DNA from: Sulfopaludibacter sp035551455
GTDB lineage: Bacteria; Acidobacteriota; Terriglobia; Bryobacterales; Bryobacteraceae
Length of the DNA stretch: 23,001 bases
Direction: 5' to 3'
NCBI GenBank assembly: GCA_035551455.1
Contig: DASZMZ010000349.1
Span: 1 to 23,001 of the forward strand
Shown: positions 7,563 to 13,347 of the stretch, in pieces
Position numbering within the stretch: position 1 is the stretch's first letter
How the letters are laid out: each line of letters opens with the position of its first letter
Translations under genes and position numbers: made by a program
The notes under the pieces: model-generated
Told to the model about the DNA's origin: nothing
The model's input: only the letters and a program-made list of their open reading frames with translations
Database searches by the model: none

Positions 7563-8106
7563 GGACGGCCTCCCGGAACCGTGGCTTTCGTTTTTCGACG
7601 AAGTCGATCAATTGATTCAGGAACCCGTCGAACTACACTGCCTTGGCGGGTTCGTCGTCATTCACCTGTACGGTGTCGCTAGAACCACGAACGATTGTGA
7701 CTTCCTGACCGTCGTACCCGACCCGAGAAGCCAACTCGTCACAAGAATCGGGGGCCGCGATTCCGAACTACATAAACGCTATAGAGTCTATCTCGACCAC
7801 GTCGTAGTCGCACAAACGCCGGACGGCTACGAAGATCGCCTCATACCCCTTTTCCCTGGGCGATGGACGAACCTCAAGCTATTCGCACTGGAAGCTCACG
7901 ATATCGCATTAGCTAAACTCACTCGCAATTACGAGCGAGACCGAGACGATGTTCAGCGACTGGCGCGCGCGGGCCACCTGGATCCAGAGATCCTCAAAAG
8001 GCGGTATGTCCTGGAGCTGCGCCCATATTTGTTACGGGAAGCCTGGCACGATCAAACGCTGGAAATGTGGCTCGAATCGTATTGGGGCGGAACCCCGAAC
8101 GGTTGA
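7552..8106 (+). CDS. DUF6036/AbiEii-like nucleotidyltransferase, putative toxin
   Basis: This 184-aa protein has the minimal signature of a polymerase-beta-type nucleotidyltransferase. There is a Gly pair (HCLGGFVVIHLYG, residues 32-33) and RxTxDxD (Arg44, Thr46, Asp48, Asp50), which carries two metal-binding Asp residues. A possible third carboxylate is Asp82. A C-terminal segment, HDIALAKLTRNYERDRDDVQRL, fits the DxxxxK and R/K-D-x-x-D pattern seen in AbiEii and DUF6036-type proteins. Known relatives transfer nucleotides to RNA or protein targets and some act as toxins; the target here is unknown. Translation is coupled to the HTH gene by an 11-base overlap. Twelve bases after its stop lies the 3' fragment of a tRNA-Val. 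Base composition is less GC-biased than in the flanking metabolic genes. Confidence 0.78.
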   Translation: MPPRDGLPEPWLSFFDEVDQLIQEPVELHCLGGFVVIHLYGVARTTNDCDFLTVVPDPRSQLVTRIGGRDSELHKRYRVYLDHVVVAQTPDGYEDRLIPLFPGRWTNLKLFALEAHDIALAKLTRNYERDRDDVQRLARAGHLDPEILKRRYVLELRPYLLREAWHDQTLEMWLESYWGGTPNG

Positions 8107-8118
8107 ACGCCAAATAAA

Positions 8119-8164
8119 TGGTGGGCGAGGCAGGACTCGAACCTGTGACCTCCTGCGTGTGAAG
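8119..8164 (-). pseudogene. tRNA-Val(CAC) 3' fragment, possible attachment-site scar
   Basis: Read on the minus strand, the segment runs from the anticodon loop (TTCACAC, anticodon CAC) through the 3' anticodon-stem strand GCAGG, variable loop AGGTC, T arm with TTCGAGT, acceptor strand CTCGCCC, A73 and an encoded CCA at 8119-8121. The 5' half is missing. Sequence beyond 8164 does not form the D arm or the matching acceptor strand, and the anticodon stem cannot pair. The break near the anticodon loop is where tyrosine-recombinase elements often cross over into tRNA genes, leaving a duplicated 3' end. No second copy of this segment is visible in the window. Confidence 0.72.
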
Positions 8165-8328
8165 CCTGAATCAAGCTTCTTTTTGGCTCGGCTGCGGAAC
8201 CCGAAGCAAACGCAATTTGCCGAGCCCGATAGACAAAGCGCCGCGGCAGGGAGATCGGCTGGCATGTCAGCTTCGTTTCCTGCGCTTTCATTTGGGCTGA
8301 GTATCCGGCCCGCCACGAAATCGCAGTC

Positions 8329-8373
8329 ATGAGCATCAGCATCGTCGTCCCCGTTTACAATGCTTTGGAGTCG
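8329..8373 (+). pseudogene. Truncated 5' end of a family 2 glycosyltransferase gene
   Basis: Fifteen codons beginning at ATG 8329 read MSISIVVPVYNALES, an almost ideal N-terminus of a GT-A family 2 glycosyltransferase, where VVPVYNA forms the first beta strand and nucleotide-binding loop. The similarity stops abruptly after residue 15. The frame then runs into unrelated sequence, so only the gene start survives. A chance match to such a short motif is possible, but the initiating Met in the correct position makes it less likely. Confidence 0.45.
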
Positions 8374-8445
8374 CCGGAGCTGCATCTCAATGGCCTGGAT
8401 CGCAGCACCTACCGTTACAAACCGGAGCCGGACCGCAATGGGGAA
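8374..8445 (+). pseudogene. IS3-type transposase (OrfB) fragment
   Basis: In the same frame as the glycosyltransferase start, the translation continues LNGLDRSTYRYKPEPDRNGEL. This resembles the early part of IS3-family OrfB proteins, which typically show a GLxRSTYYYKP segment followed by ENLxLM before the DDE domain. No downstream DDE motif follows, and neither flank shows a clear terminal inverted repeat. It looks like a short internal scrap joined to a glycosyltransferase start. Confidence 0.42.
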
Positions 8446-8523
8446 CTGTTTGTCTCGTCAACCCGACCGCTCCACCCTCTGGATGGCGCACTAGGTCAGG
8501 ACGACCGCCGCGACCCGCTGGGA

Positions 8524-10044
8524 TTAGATCGAGGCCGTCTTCTGCTCCCGACCAATCAGGAAGAGCGACCACGTCGCCAGCATCAAACCCAAGGCGATGA
8601 GCATGCCCTCGCTGAGAGTGGGAACCGTCGCCGTTCCGAAAGCGACCATAACCGTATTTGTGAGGGCAAGGCTGTCCGTCGTGTCCGTCGCGGTATAGGT
8701 GACCGACTCAATATGGGAGTCCTTCACCGTAAAGGTGGCCTGCCCGCTGGCATTGGTTGTGCCGCTGACGGTGGTAATAGTGGAGCTACCCGTACCCGCC
8801 AGCGTCACCGTTTTGCCACTGATCGGATCGCCGCCGGCATCCTTGAGGGTTACGGTGATTAGGGAGGTGGAGGTGCCGTCCGCCGGAACCGAGACTAAGC
8901 TGGCAGTCACGGTTGACGTGGTTGGGCTGGCGGCGCCGACCGTGAAGTTCACTGAGGCAGTGTTTGTGAGGGCAAGGCTGTCCGTCGTGTCCGTCGCGGT
9001 GTAGGTGACCGACTCAACATGTGTGTCCTTCACCGTAAAGGTGGCCTGCCCGCTGGCATTGGTTGTGCCGCTGACGGTGGTAATGGTGGAGCTACCGGTA
9101 CCCGCCAGCGTCACCGTCTTGCCACTGATCGGGTTGCTGCTGGCATCCAGGAGCGTCACCGTGATGGTTGAAGTGGAGGTGCCGTTCGCCGTTGCCGAGG
9201 TGGGGCTGGCAGTCACGGTTGACGTCGTCGTGCTGGCCGGGCCGACCGTGAAGTTCACTGAGGCAGTGTTTGTGAGGACAAGACTGTCTGTCGTGTCCGT
9301 CGCGGTGTAGGTGACCGACTCAACATGTGTGTCCTTCACCGTAAAGGTGGCTTGCCCACTTGCATTGGTTGTTCCGCTGACGGTGGTAATGGTGGAGCTA
9401 CCGGTACCCGCCAGCGTCACCGTCTTGCCACTGACCGGGTTGCCGGCATTCAGGAGCGTCACCGTGATGGTTGAAGTGGAGGCGCCGTTCGCCACGACCG
9501 AGGTCGGGCCGGCCACGACGGTTGACGTCGTCGTGTCGACGGCGGGGGCAACTGAGGTTGTGGCCGCAGGACCGGTGAGGGTGAGAGCCGTGCCGCCACC
9601 GCCCGAGTTCTGGTCGAGCAAGGTTGTCCATGTCAGGCCTGTGCCCGCCGTCGTTCCCGTTGCACTCAGAACCACCGTGATCGTGCCCGCGTCACCAGCA
9701 GCAAGAACAGCTCCACCGGTGTGCGCAGTATACGTGACGACCTGGCCCGTACCAGGGTACGTGACATCCCAGGTGCCGCAGGACGCTGCCGTCGTCGTGT
9801 CCTGGCAAGTGACGCTAACCGGGGAAATCGATCCGTAGTTGGACGGAAGAGTTATCGTACCCGACCCGGCACTGTGGGTGTTTCCGGCCGGGACCGTAAA
9901 AACGACCGTAAACGGCGTCGAAGTGCCGACATTCGATGAAGTCGGGCTCACGGTCAGGGAGTACGTATCCCCAGCGGCGAAGATCACTACCAAGGATACA
10001 AGCAAGCCCAGCAGGAAGACTTTAACTAGATTCTGTTTTTTCAT
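8524..10044 (-). CDS. Secreted Ig-like repeat protein with IPTL-CTERM-like sorting tail
   Basis: From the ATG at 10042-10044 the product is 506 aa. Residues 1-24 (MKKQNLVKVFLLGLLVSLVVIFAAG) form a signal peptide, which is why this start is preferred over the longer frame beginning at 10230. Residues 26-165 form a Ser/Thr/Gly-rich beta domain with one Cys pair (80, 89). Three Ig-like (invasin/Big_1-type) domains follow at about 171-268, 270-370 and 372-470. All share SGKTVTLAGTGSSTIT and NASGQATFTVKD. The C-terminus VPTLSEGMLIALGLMLATWS then a hydrophobic run and RE resembles the IPTL-CTERM sorting signal. It is probably exported and anchored or processed at the envelope as an adhesin or surface-layer component. 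Ligand unknown. The ISL3 remnant lies just upstream. Confidence 0.8.
   Translation of the reverse strand: MKKQNLVKVFLLGLLVSLVVIFAAGDTYSLTVSPTSSNVGTSTPFTVVFTVPAGNTHSAGSGTITLPSNYGSISPVSVTCQDTTTAASCGTWDVTYPGTGQVVTYTAHTGGAVLAAGDAGTITVVLSATGTTAGTGLTWTTLLDQNSGGGGTALTLTGPAATTSVAPAVDTTTSTVVAGPTSVVANGASTSTITVTLLNAGNPVSGKTVTLAGTGSSTITTVSGTTNASGQATFTVKDTHVESVTYTATDTTDSLVLTNTASVNFTVGPASTTTSTVTASPTSATANGTSTSTITVTLLDASSNPISGKTVTLAGTGSSTITTVSGTTNASGQATFTVKDTHVESVTYTATDTTDSLALTNTASVNFTVGAASPTTSTVTASLVSVPADGTSTSLITVTLKDAGGDPISGKTVTLAGTGSSTITTVSGTTNASGQATFTVKDSHIESVTYTATDTTDSLALTNTVMVAFGTATVPTLSEGMLIALGLMLATWSLFLIGREQKTASI
8699..9616 (-). repeat. Three tandem Ig-domain repeats of about 306 bases, near-identical
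   Basis: The blocks starting near 8699, 9005 and 9311 repeat with a period of 306 bases. Long stretches are identical at DNA level, for example the block around gtaaaggtggcctgcccgct. The third block (first in the protein) is three bases shorter in the NAGNPVSG loop and diverges beyond about 9480. DNA identity beyond what protein conservation requires suggests recent duplication or gene conversion. Confidence 0.85.
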
Positions 10045-10140
10045 ATGTGGCTTACGATGTTGTGTCGAATTCTCGCTCGACGCTTTCTTGTCGGTACGTA
10101 CCCTGAAAAATAGGCCCGGAATACGTTTAATACGCCGGTA

Positions 10141-10412
10141 GTATATCACACGGTCTTCGGCAACCATGCGAGACACTGGTGGCGTTTCGTACACTTGATC
10201 GCCAACTTGCGGGAGTCCGGACTGGCGCAACTGGTCACCTTAGGCGATACGCTGCATTCCTCGCAGGAAGAGATCACCCGCATGCGGCGCTTCACCCAAT
10301 CCAACGGCATTACCGAAAGGTTTCGCGACAAAATCGAGACCATCGCAGACAGGCCTACGGGTTTCCCAACTTTGAAAACTACCGGCAGCGCGTGCAGGTG
10401 TTATGTTCTTAG
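10141..10412 (+). pseudogene. ISL3-family transposase remnant, 5'-truncated and frameshifted
   Basis: The first frame reads NHARHWWRFVHLIANLRESG, then LVTLGDTLHSSQEEITRMRR and FTQSNGITERFRDKIETIA. Near 10345-10352 the reading must shift to give RQAYGFPNFENYRQRVQVLCS and the TAG stop at 10410-10412. The pattern NGITEgF..K followed by RQAYGFRNFENYRLRV is the C-terminal signature of ISL3-type DDE transposases. A single-base indel and the loss of everything upstream make it a dead copy. The 5' boundary is not sharp. Confidence 0.75.
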
Positions 10413-10425
10413 AAGGTCTTGGGAT

Positions 10426-10446
10426 GGGGTCTGCCCCCGTTTTTGG
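10426..10446 (+). repeat. Possible right end of the ISL3-type element, hairpin plus T run
   Basis: GGGG-TCTG-CCCC (10426-10437) is followed by C, G and five Ts, 13 bases after the transposase stop. The position and the GGGTCT-type sequence suit the terminal inverted repeat of an ISL3 element. It would also work as an intrinsic terminator. The matching left end was not found. Confidence 0.4.
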
Positions 10447-10458
10447 CGTAGAGCCGTG

Positions 10459-10485
10459 AAAACTAGGCGCCTTTAGTTTTTATTG
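10459..10485. terminator. Hairpin terminator between IS remnant and tRNA-Ala, possibly bidirectional
   Basis: AAAACTA (10459-10465) and TAGTTTT (10474-10480) are perfect complements around a GGCGCC core, with a T-rich run on the plus strand. It lies 16 bases beyond the 3' end of the minus-strand tRNA-Ala and could stop transcription from either side. Confidence 0.45.
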
Positions 10486-10495
10486 GGGGTGAGTT

Positions 10496-10571
10496 TGGTG
10501 GACCTGGACGGGTTCGAACCGTCGACCTCTTCCATGCCATGGAAGCGCGCTCCCAACTGCGCCACAGGCCC
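10496..10571 (-). tRNA. tRNA-Ala (anticodon GGC), CCA encoded
   Basis: The minus strand folds into a complete 76-nt cloverleaf. The acceptor GGGCCTG pairs with CAGGTCC and includes the G3-U70 wobble that identifies alanine tRNAs. The D arm is GCGC-AGTTGGGA-GCGC. The anticodon arm is CTTCC-ATGGCAT-GGAAG with anticodon GGC. The T arm is GACGG-TTCGAAC-CCGTC. A73 and CCA are encoded (CCA complement at 10496-10498). The variable loop is five bases. It reads alanine codons GCC and GCU. It flanks the mobile debris to its left, as tRNA genes often do. Confidence 0.97.
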
Positions 10572-10589
10572 ACAAAGACTTGTTTTTTA

Positions 10590-10617
10590 AATATACCATG
10601 AACGCTCGCCGTAACAA
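10590..10617 (-). promoter_or_regulatory. Putative promoter of tRNA-Ala
   Basis: On the minus strand TTGTTA (10612-10617) and TATATT (10590-10595) are separated by 16 bases. Transcription would begin near 10583, about a dozen bases before the mature tRNA 5' end. Confidence 0.5.
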
Positions 10618-10618
10618 A

Positions 10619-10649
10619 TTGACAGATCCGTTTGCAGGCTGGCTACAAT
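10619..10649 (+). promoter_or_regulatory. Putative promoter of the lipoprotein-ABC transporter operon
   Basis: A perfect TTGACA (10619-10624) and a good TACAAT (10644-10649) face right with a long 19-base spacer. Initiation would fall at or next to the ATG at 10656, giving a leaderless or nearly leaderless mRNA. The gene lacks a clear Shine-Dalgarno motif, which agrees with that. Confidence 0.5.
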
Positions 10650-10655
10650 GAAACG

Positions 10656-11570
10656 ATGCTCAGGCGTGTTCCCGTTGCTATCTTATTGCTCTGCCTGATC
10701 TCCTTGGCTCTTTCGTCGTGCCTGGCCCACCATTTGCCATTTGGGAGGGCGGGTGCTAATCCCAATCAGAAATTGCTGACGGCGGATCAGGACGCACTGG
10801 TCGAGGCGATTGCCCGGCAGTATAACGCCGTCCACGATTTTAGCGCTACGGTGGACATGGCTCCGTCTGTCGGGAGCGCCGAGAAAAATCAGATCACCGA
10901 GTACAAGGACGTTCGCGCCTACATCTATTTCCGGAAACCCGCCGAGGTACACATTCTGGGACTGGCCCCGGTGGTGCGCACCCGCGCCTTCGACATGGTC
11001 TCCGACGGCACCAACTTCAAGCTCTATATCCCCTCCCAGAACCGCTTCATCGTGGGGCGCAACGAAATGGTCGCGCCCTCCGCAAACAAGCTGGCGAATC
11101 TGCGGCCGCAGCATTTCGTCGACGCCATGCTGGTGCATCCGGTCGATCCCAAAACCGAGCGGATCACCATGTTGAACCTCACCGACGAGAACAACGCCTT
11201 CTACATCCTGCTCGTGCTGCATGAGGTGGACGGGAAGATCGGTATGTCCCGTTCCATCTGGTTCAGCCGGGTAGACCTGCAAATGGCCCGTCAGTTGATT
11301 TTCGATCCCAACGGCAACATTCTTACCGACGCCCGTTACTCGCAGTGGCATCCTTACGACAACGTTCCCTTTCCCAAACACATCGAAATCAACCGGCCGC
11401 GCGACGAATACGGGATGATCATCGACATCGTCAAAATGGACATCAACAAGGGTGTGAAAGATGAGCAACTGGTCCTGACTCAGCCCGAGGGGACCACTCT
11501 GCAAGTGCTCGGCGAAGCACCGGTCCCGGCGGCTCCGAAGGCGCCGACCCCTCCCAGGAAGAAGAAGTGA
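10656..11570 (+). CDS. Lipoprotein with a LolA/DUF4292-like profile, coupled to an ABC exporter
   Basis: From the ATG at 10656 the product is 304 aa. It starts with a type II signal peptide (RRVPVAILLLCLISLALSSC) whose lipobox LSSC puts the acylated Cys at residue 22. A TTG eight codons upstream is possible but less likely. The mature part begins with DQDALVEAIARQYNAVHDFS and a strand-rich body (FRKPAEVHILGL, then DGTNFKLYIPSQNRFIVG). This matches the way LolA/LolB-fold proteins present a half-open beta barrel that holds lipid or lipoprotein. The end is Pro/Lys-rich (APKAPTPPRKKK). Its last four bases overlap the permease start (GTGA). It probably receives or delivers the hydrophobic cargo of the ABC transporter in the periplasm. 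Substrate unknown. Confidence 0.72.
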   Translation: MLRRVPVAILLLCLISLALSSCLAHHLPFGRAGANPNQKLLTADQDALVEAIARQYNAVHDFSATVDMAPSVGSAEKNQITEYKDVRAYIYFRKPAEVHILGLAPVVRTRAFDMVSDGTNFKLYIPSQNRFIVGRNEMVAPSANKLANLRPQHFVDAMLVHPVDPKTERITMLNLTDENNAFYILLVLHEVDGKIGMSRSIWFSRVDLQMARQLIFDPNGNILTDARYSQWHPYDNVPFPKHIEINRPRDEYGMIIDIVKMDINKGVKDEQLVLTQPEGTTLQVLGEAPVPAAPKAPTPPRKKK

Positions 11571-12667
11571 TCGGAAGACTAGTTCTCGAAAATCTCAAGC
11601 ATCGCCCCTTGCGGAGTCTGCTCAGTATTCTGCTTATTGGGGTTCCGGTGACGCTGATACTTTCACTGGTGGGCCTGACTCATGGCATGACAGAGGACAC
11701 GCAGAACCGTCAACGCGGCGTGGGCGCCGATATCGTGGTGCGCGGGTCTACCGCGACCTCCGCCATCAGCTTCAGCCCGGCCGCGGTTCCGGAAGCCCTG
11801 GTGGGAGTGATTGAGAAGCAACCCCACGTTCGCATGGCGCTCGGAGTGAACCTCCACAATATCCAGCTGCCTCTGGTGATTACCGGCGTGGACATGGCGA
11901 AATTCAAGGAGATGAACGGCGGCTTCAATTACCTCTCCGGCCACGAACTCCAGGCGGACGACGATATCCTGCTCGATCGCTACGTCGCCGAGCAGAAGAA
12001 GGCCAAGGTGGGCAGCAGCGTGGATTTCCTGAATCGCACGTGGCACGTGGCCGGCATCATCGACACCGGGAAACTGGCCCGCATCGTAGTCAAAATCGGC
12101 GTCTTGCAGGATCTGGACGCGGTCAGCCATCCCCCGAAAGTCACTCAGATATACGTGAAAGTGGACGACCAGAAGAACATCCCGCTGGTGGTCAAGGAAC
12201 TGAAGACCCTGCTACCCAGCTACTCTGTTGACACGATGAAGGACCTGCTCGCCGCCTTCGAACCCAGCCGCACTCCCGGCGTCAAGGAGTTCACGATGGT
12301 GGTGGTGGCCATCGGCGTCGTGATCGGCTTCTTCGTGGTCTGCCTTTCGATGTACACCGCCGTGCTGCAGCGAACCCGTGAGATCGGCATTCTCAAATCA
12401 CTCGGCGCGGGAAAGCTTTTCATTTTGCAGATCATTCTGCTGGAGGCCCTGGTGATGGGCATCGGCGGAACCATTGTGGGCGTCTTCCTGAGCTTCGGCG
12501 CGTACGGACTGATCCGGGCCCTGGTCCCCACACTGGCTATCATCATCGTCCCCTCCTGGTGGCCCATTGCCGGCGGCATCACGCTGGTGGGCGCGGCACT
12601 CGGGTCGCTTTATCCCGGCTGGAATGCGGCGAGTCACGACCCCATCGAGGCACTGTCCTATGAATAG
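11567..12667 (+). CDS. ABC transporter permease, FtsX/MacB/LolE type
   Basis: This 366-aa inner-membrane protein has the four-helix FtsX-like topology. One helix lies near residues 17-38 (LRSLLSILLIGVPVTLILSL). A periplasmic domain of about 200 residues follows. Three helices then lie in the last third, with the typical QRTREIGILKSLGAGKLFIL cytoplasmic loop that contacts the ATPase. The C-terminal SLYPGWNAASHDPIEALSYE is the conserved end of this family (xP..AxxxDPxEALR). The start is GTG at 11567, overlapping the lipoprotein stop by four bases. The ATPase start overlaps its own end by eight bases. These permeases drive mechanotransmission across the periplasm rather than pumping through a channel; known cargoes are lipoproteins, peptides or lipids. 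Confidence 0.88.
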   Translation: MIGRLVLENLKHRPLRSLLSILLIGVPVTLILSLVGLTHGMTEDTQNRQRGVGADIVVRGSTATSAISFSPAAVPEALVGVIEKQPHVRMALGVNLHNIQLPLVITGVDMAKFKEMNGGFNYLSGHELQADDDILLDRYVAEQKKAKVGSSVDFLNRTWHVAGIIDTGKLARIVVKIGVLQDLDAVSHPPKVTQIYVKVDDQKNIPLVVKELKTLLPSYSVDTMKDLLAAFEPSRTPGVKEFTMVVVAIGVVIGFFVVCLSMYTAVLQRTREIGILKSLGAGKLFILQIILLEALVMGIGGTIVGVFLSFGAYGLIRALVPTLAIIIVPSWWPIAGGITLVGAALGSLYPGWNAASHDPIEALSYE

Positions 12668-13343
12668 CGCCAAGGTGATCGAGATTCAGGGCCTGCGCAA
12701 GACCTATCGCGTGGGGCAGGTGGATGTGGAGGCGCTGCGGGGCGTCGATCTCACGGTCCATTCCGGCGAGTTTCTCTCTATCGTGGGACCTTCAGGTTCG
12801 GGGAAGTCCACGTTGTTTCACATCATCGGCGCGCTCACGCCTCCCACTTCGGGCAAGGTCAGGATCATGGATCAGGACCTGGCGGTGCTCACCGACGCCG
12901 GCCGCACCCAGATGCGCAAGCGGACTGTGGGCTTTGTTTTCCAGAAGTTCAATCTGCTCCCCAATCTGACGGCGCGCGACAATATCGAGGTGGCGCGCTA
13001 CCTGGGCGGCGAATCCAGGAAAGCCGATCCGGAATTTGCAGAGATTCTTCGTTTGCTGGGCATCGCCCAGCGTCTGGATCACAAGCCCAATGCGCTTTCC
13101 GGCGGGGAGCAGCAGCGCGTCGCCATCGCACGGGCGGTGGTGAACCATCCGGCCATTCTGCTGGCTGACGAACCCACCGGCAACCTGGATACGGCGAACT
13201 CCACGGCCGTTCTCGAGCTCCTCCGCGACCTCAATGAGCGGACCGGACAGACCATCCTGATGATCACGCACAACACCGAAGCCGCAGCCTACGGCCACAG
13301 CACGGTCCATATGCGCGACGGCCAGATTGTCGAACGAACGTAA
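12660..13343 (+). CDS. ABC transporter ATP-binding protein, LolD/MacB type
   Basis: This 227-aa ATPase has all required motifs. Walker A GPSGSGKST lies at 43-51, the Q-loop is in FQKFNLLPN, the signature LSGGEQQRVAIARA begins at 146, Walker B ILLADEP lies at 166-172, the D-loop is GNLD, and the switch His is 204 (MITHN). The FQKFNLLP and EPTGNLD phrases are typical of the LolD/MacB/FtsE subfamily. The ATG at 12660 is chosen because upstream in-frame starts lie inside the permease and encode no conserved sequence. It overlaps the permease stop by eight bases. It forms a complete exporter with the preceding two genes. The gene ends four bases from the stop of the convergent glycosyltransferase. 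Confidence 0.93.
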   Translation: MNSAKVIEIQGLRKTYRVGQVDVEALRGVDLTVHSGEFLSIVGPSGSGKSTLFHIIGALTPPTSGKVRIMDQDLAVLTDAGRTQMRKRTVGFVFQKFNLLPNLTARDNIEVARYLGGESRKADPEFAEILRLLGIAQRLDHKPNALSGGEQQRVAIARAVVNHPAILLADEPTGNLDTANSTAVLELLRDLNERTGQTILMITHNTEAAAYGHSTVHMRDGQIVERT

Positions 13344-13347
13344 GGTT

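Larger units (their letters stand above)
8165..8523. other. Gene-poor stretch with mobile-DNA debris
   Basis: Together with the tRNA fragment this forms a gap of more than 400 bases between the nucleotidyltransferase and the Ig-like protein. Positions 8165-8328 contain nothing I can recognise. Positions 8329-8445 hold the two fused gene fragments described separately. Frames that run across the rest are broken or are shadows of the minus-strand Ig gene. Confidence 0.55.
10045..10495. other. Gene-less stretch: IS remnant and terminator-like hairpins
   Basis: About 450 bases separate the Ig-like gene from tRNA-Ala. The part next to the Ig gene (10045-10140) should hold its promoter, but I see no convincing -35/-10 pair there. 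The rest is the ISL3 transposase remnant followed by two hairpins. Confidence 0.6.

Noticed and set aside
8119..8200. Complete tRNA gene
   Set aside because: No D arm, no 5' acceptor strand and no 5' anticodon-stem strand can be found; only the 3' half is present.
8699..9616. CRISPR array
   Set aside because: The repeats are 306 bases long, contiguous and in frame with a protein; there are no short repeats with unique spacers.
10045..10230. N-terminal extension of the Ig-like protein
   Set aside because: It overlaps the transposase remnant and places 62 basic residues before a clean signal peptide.
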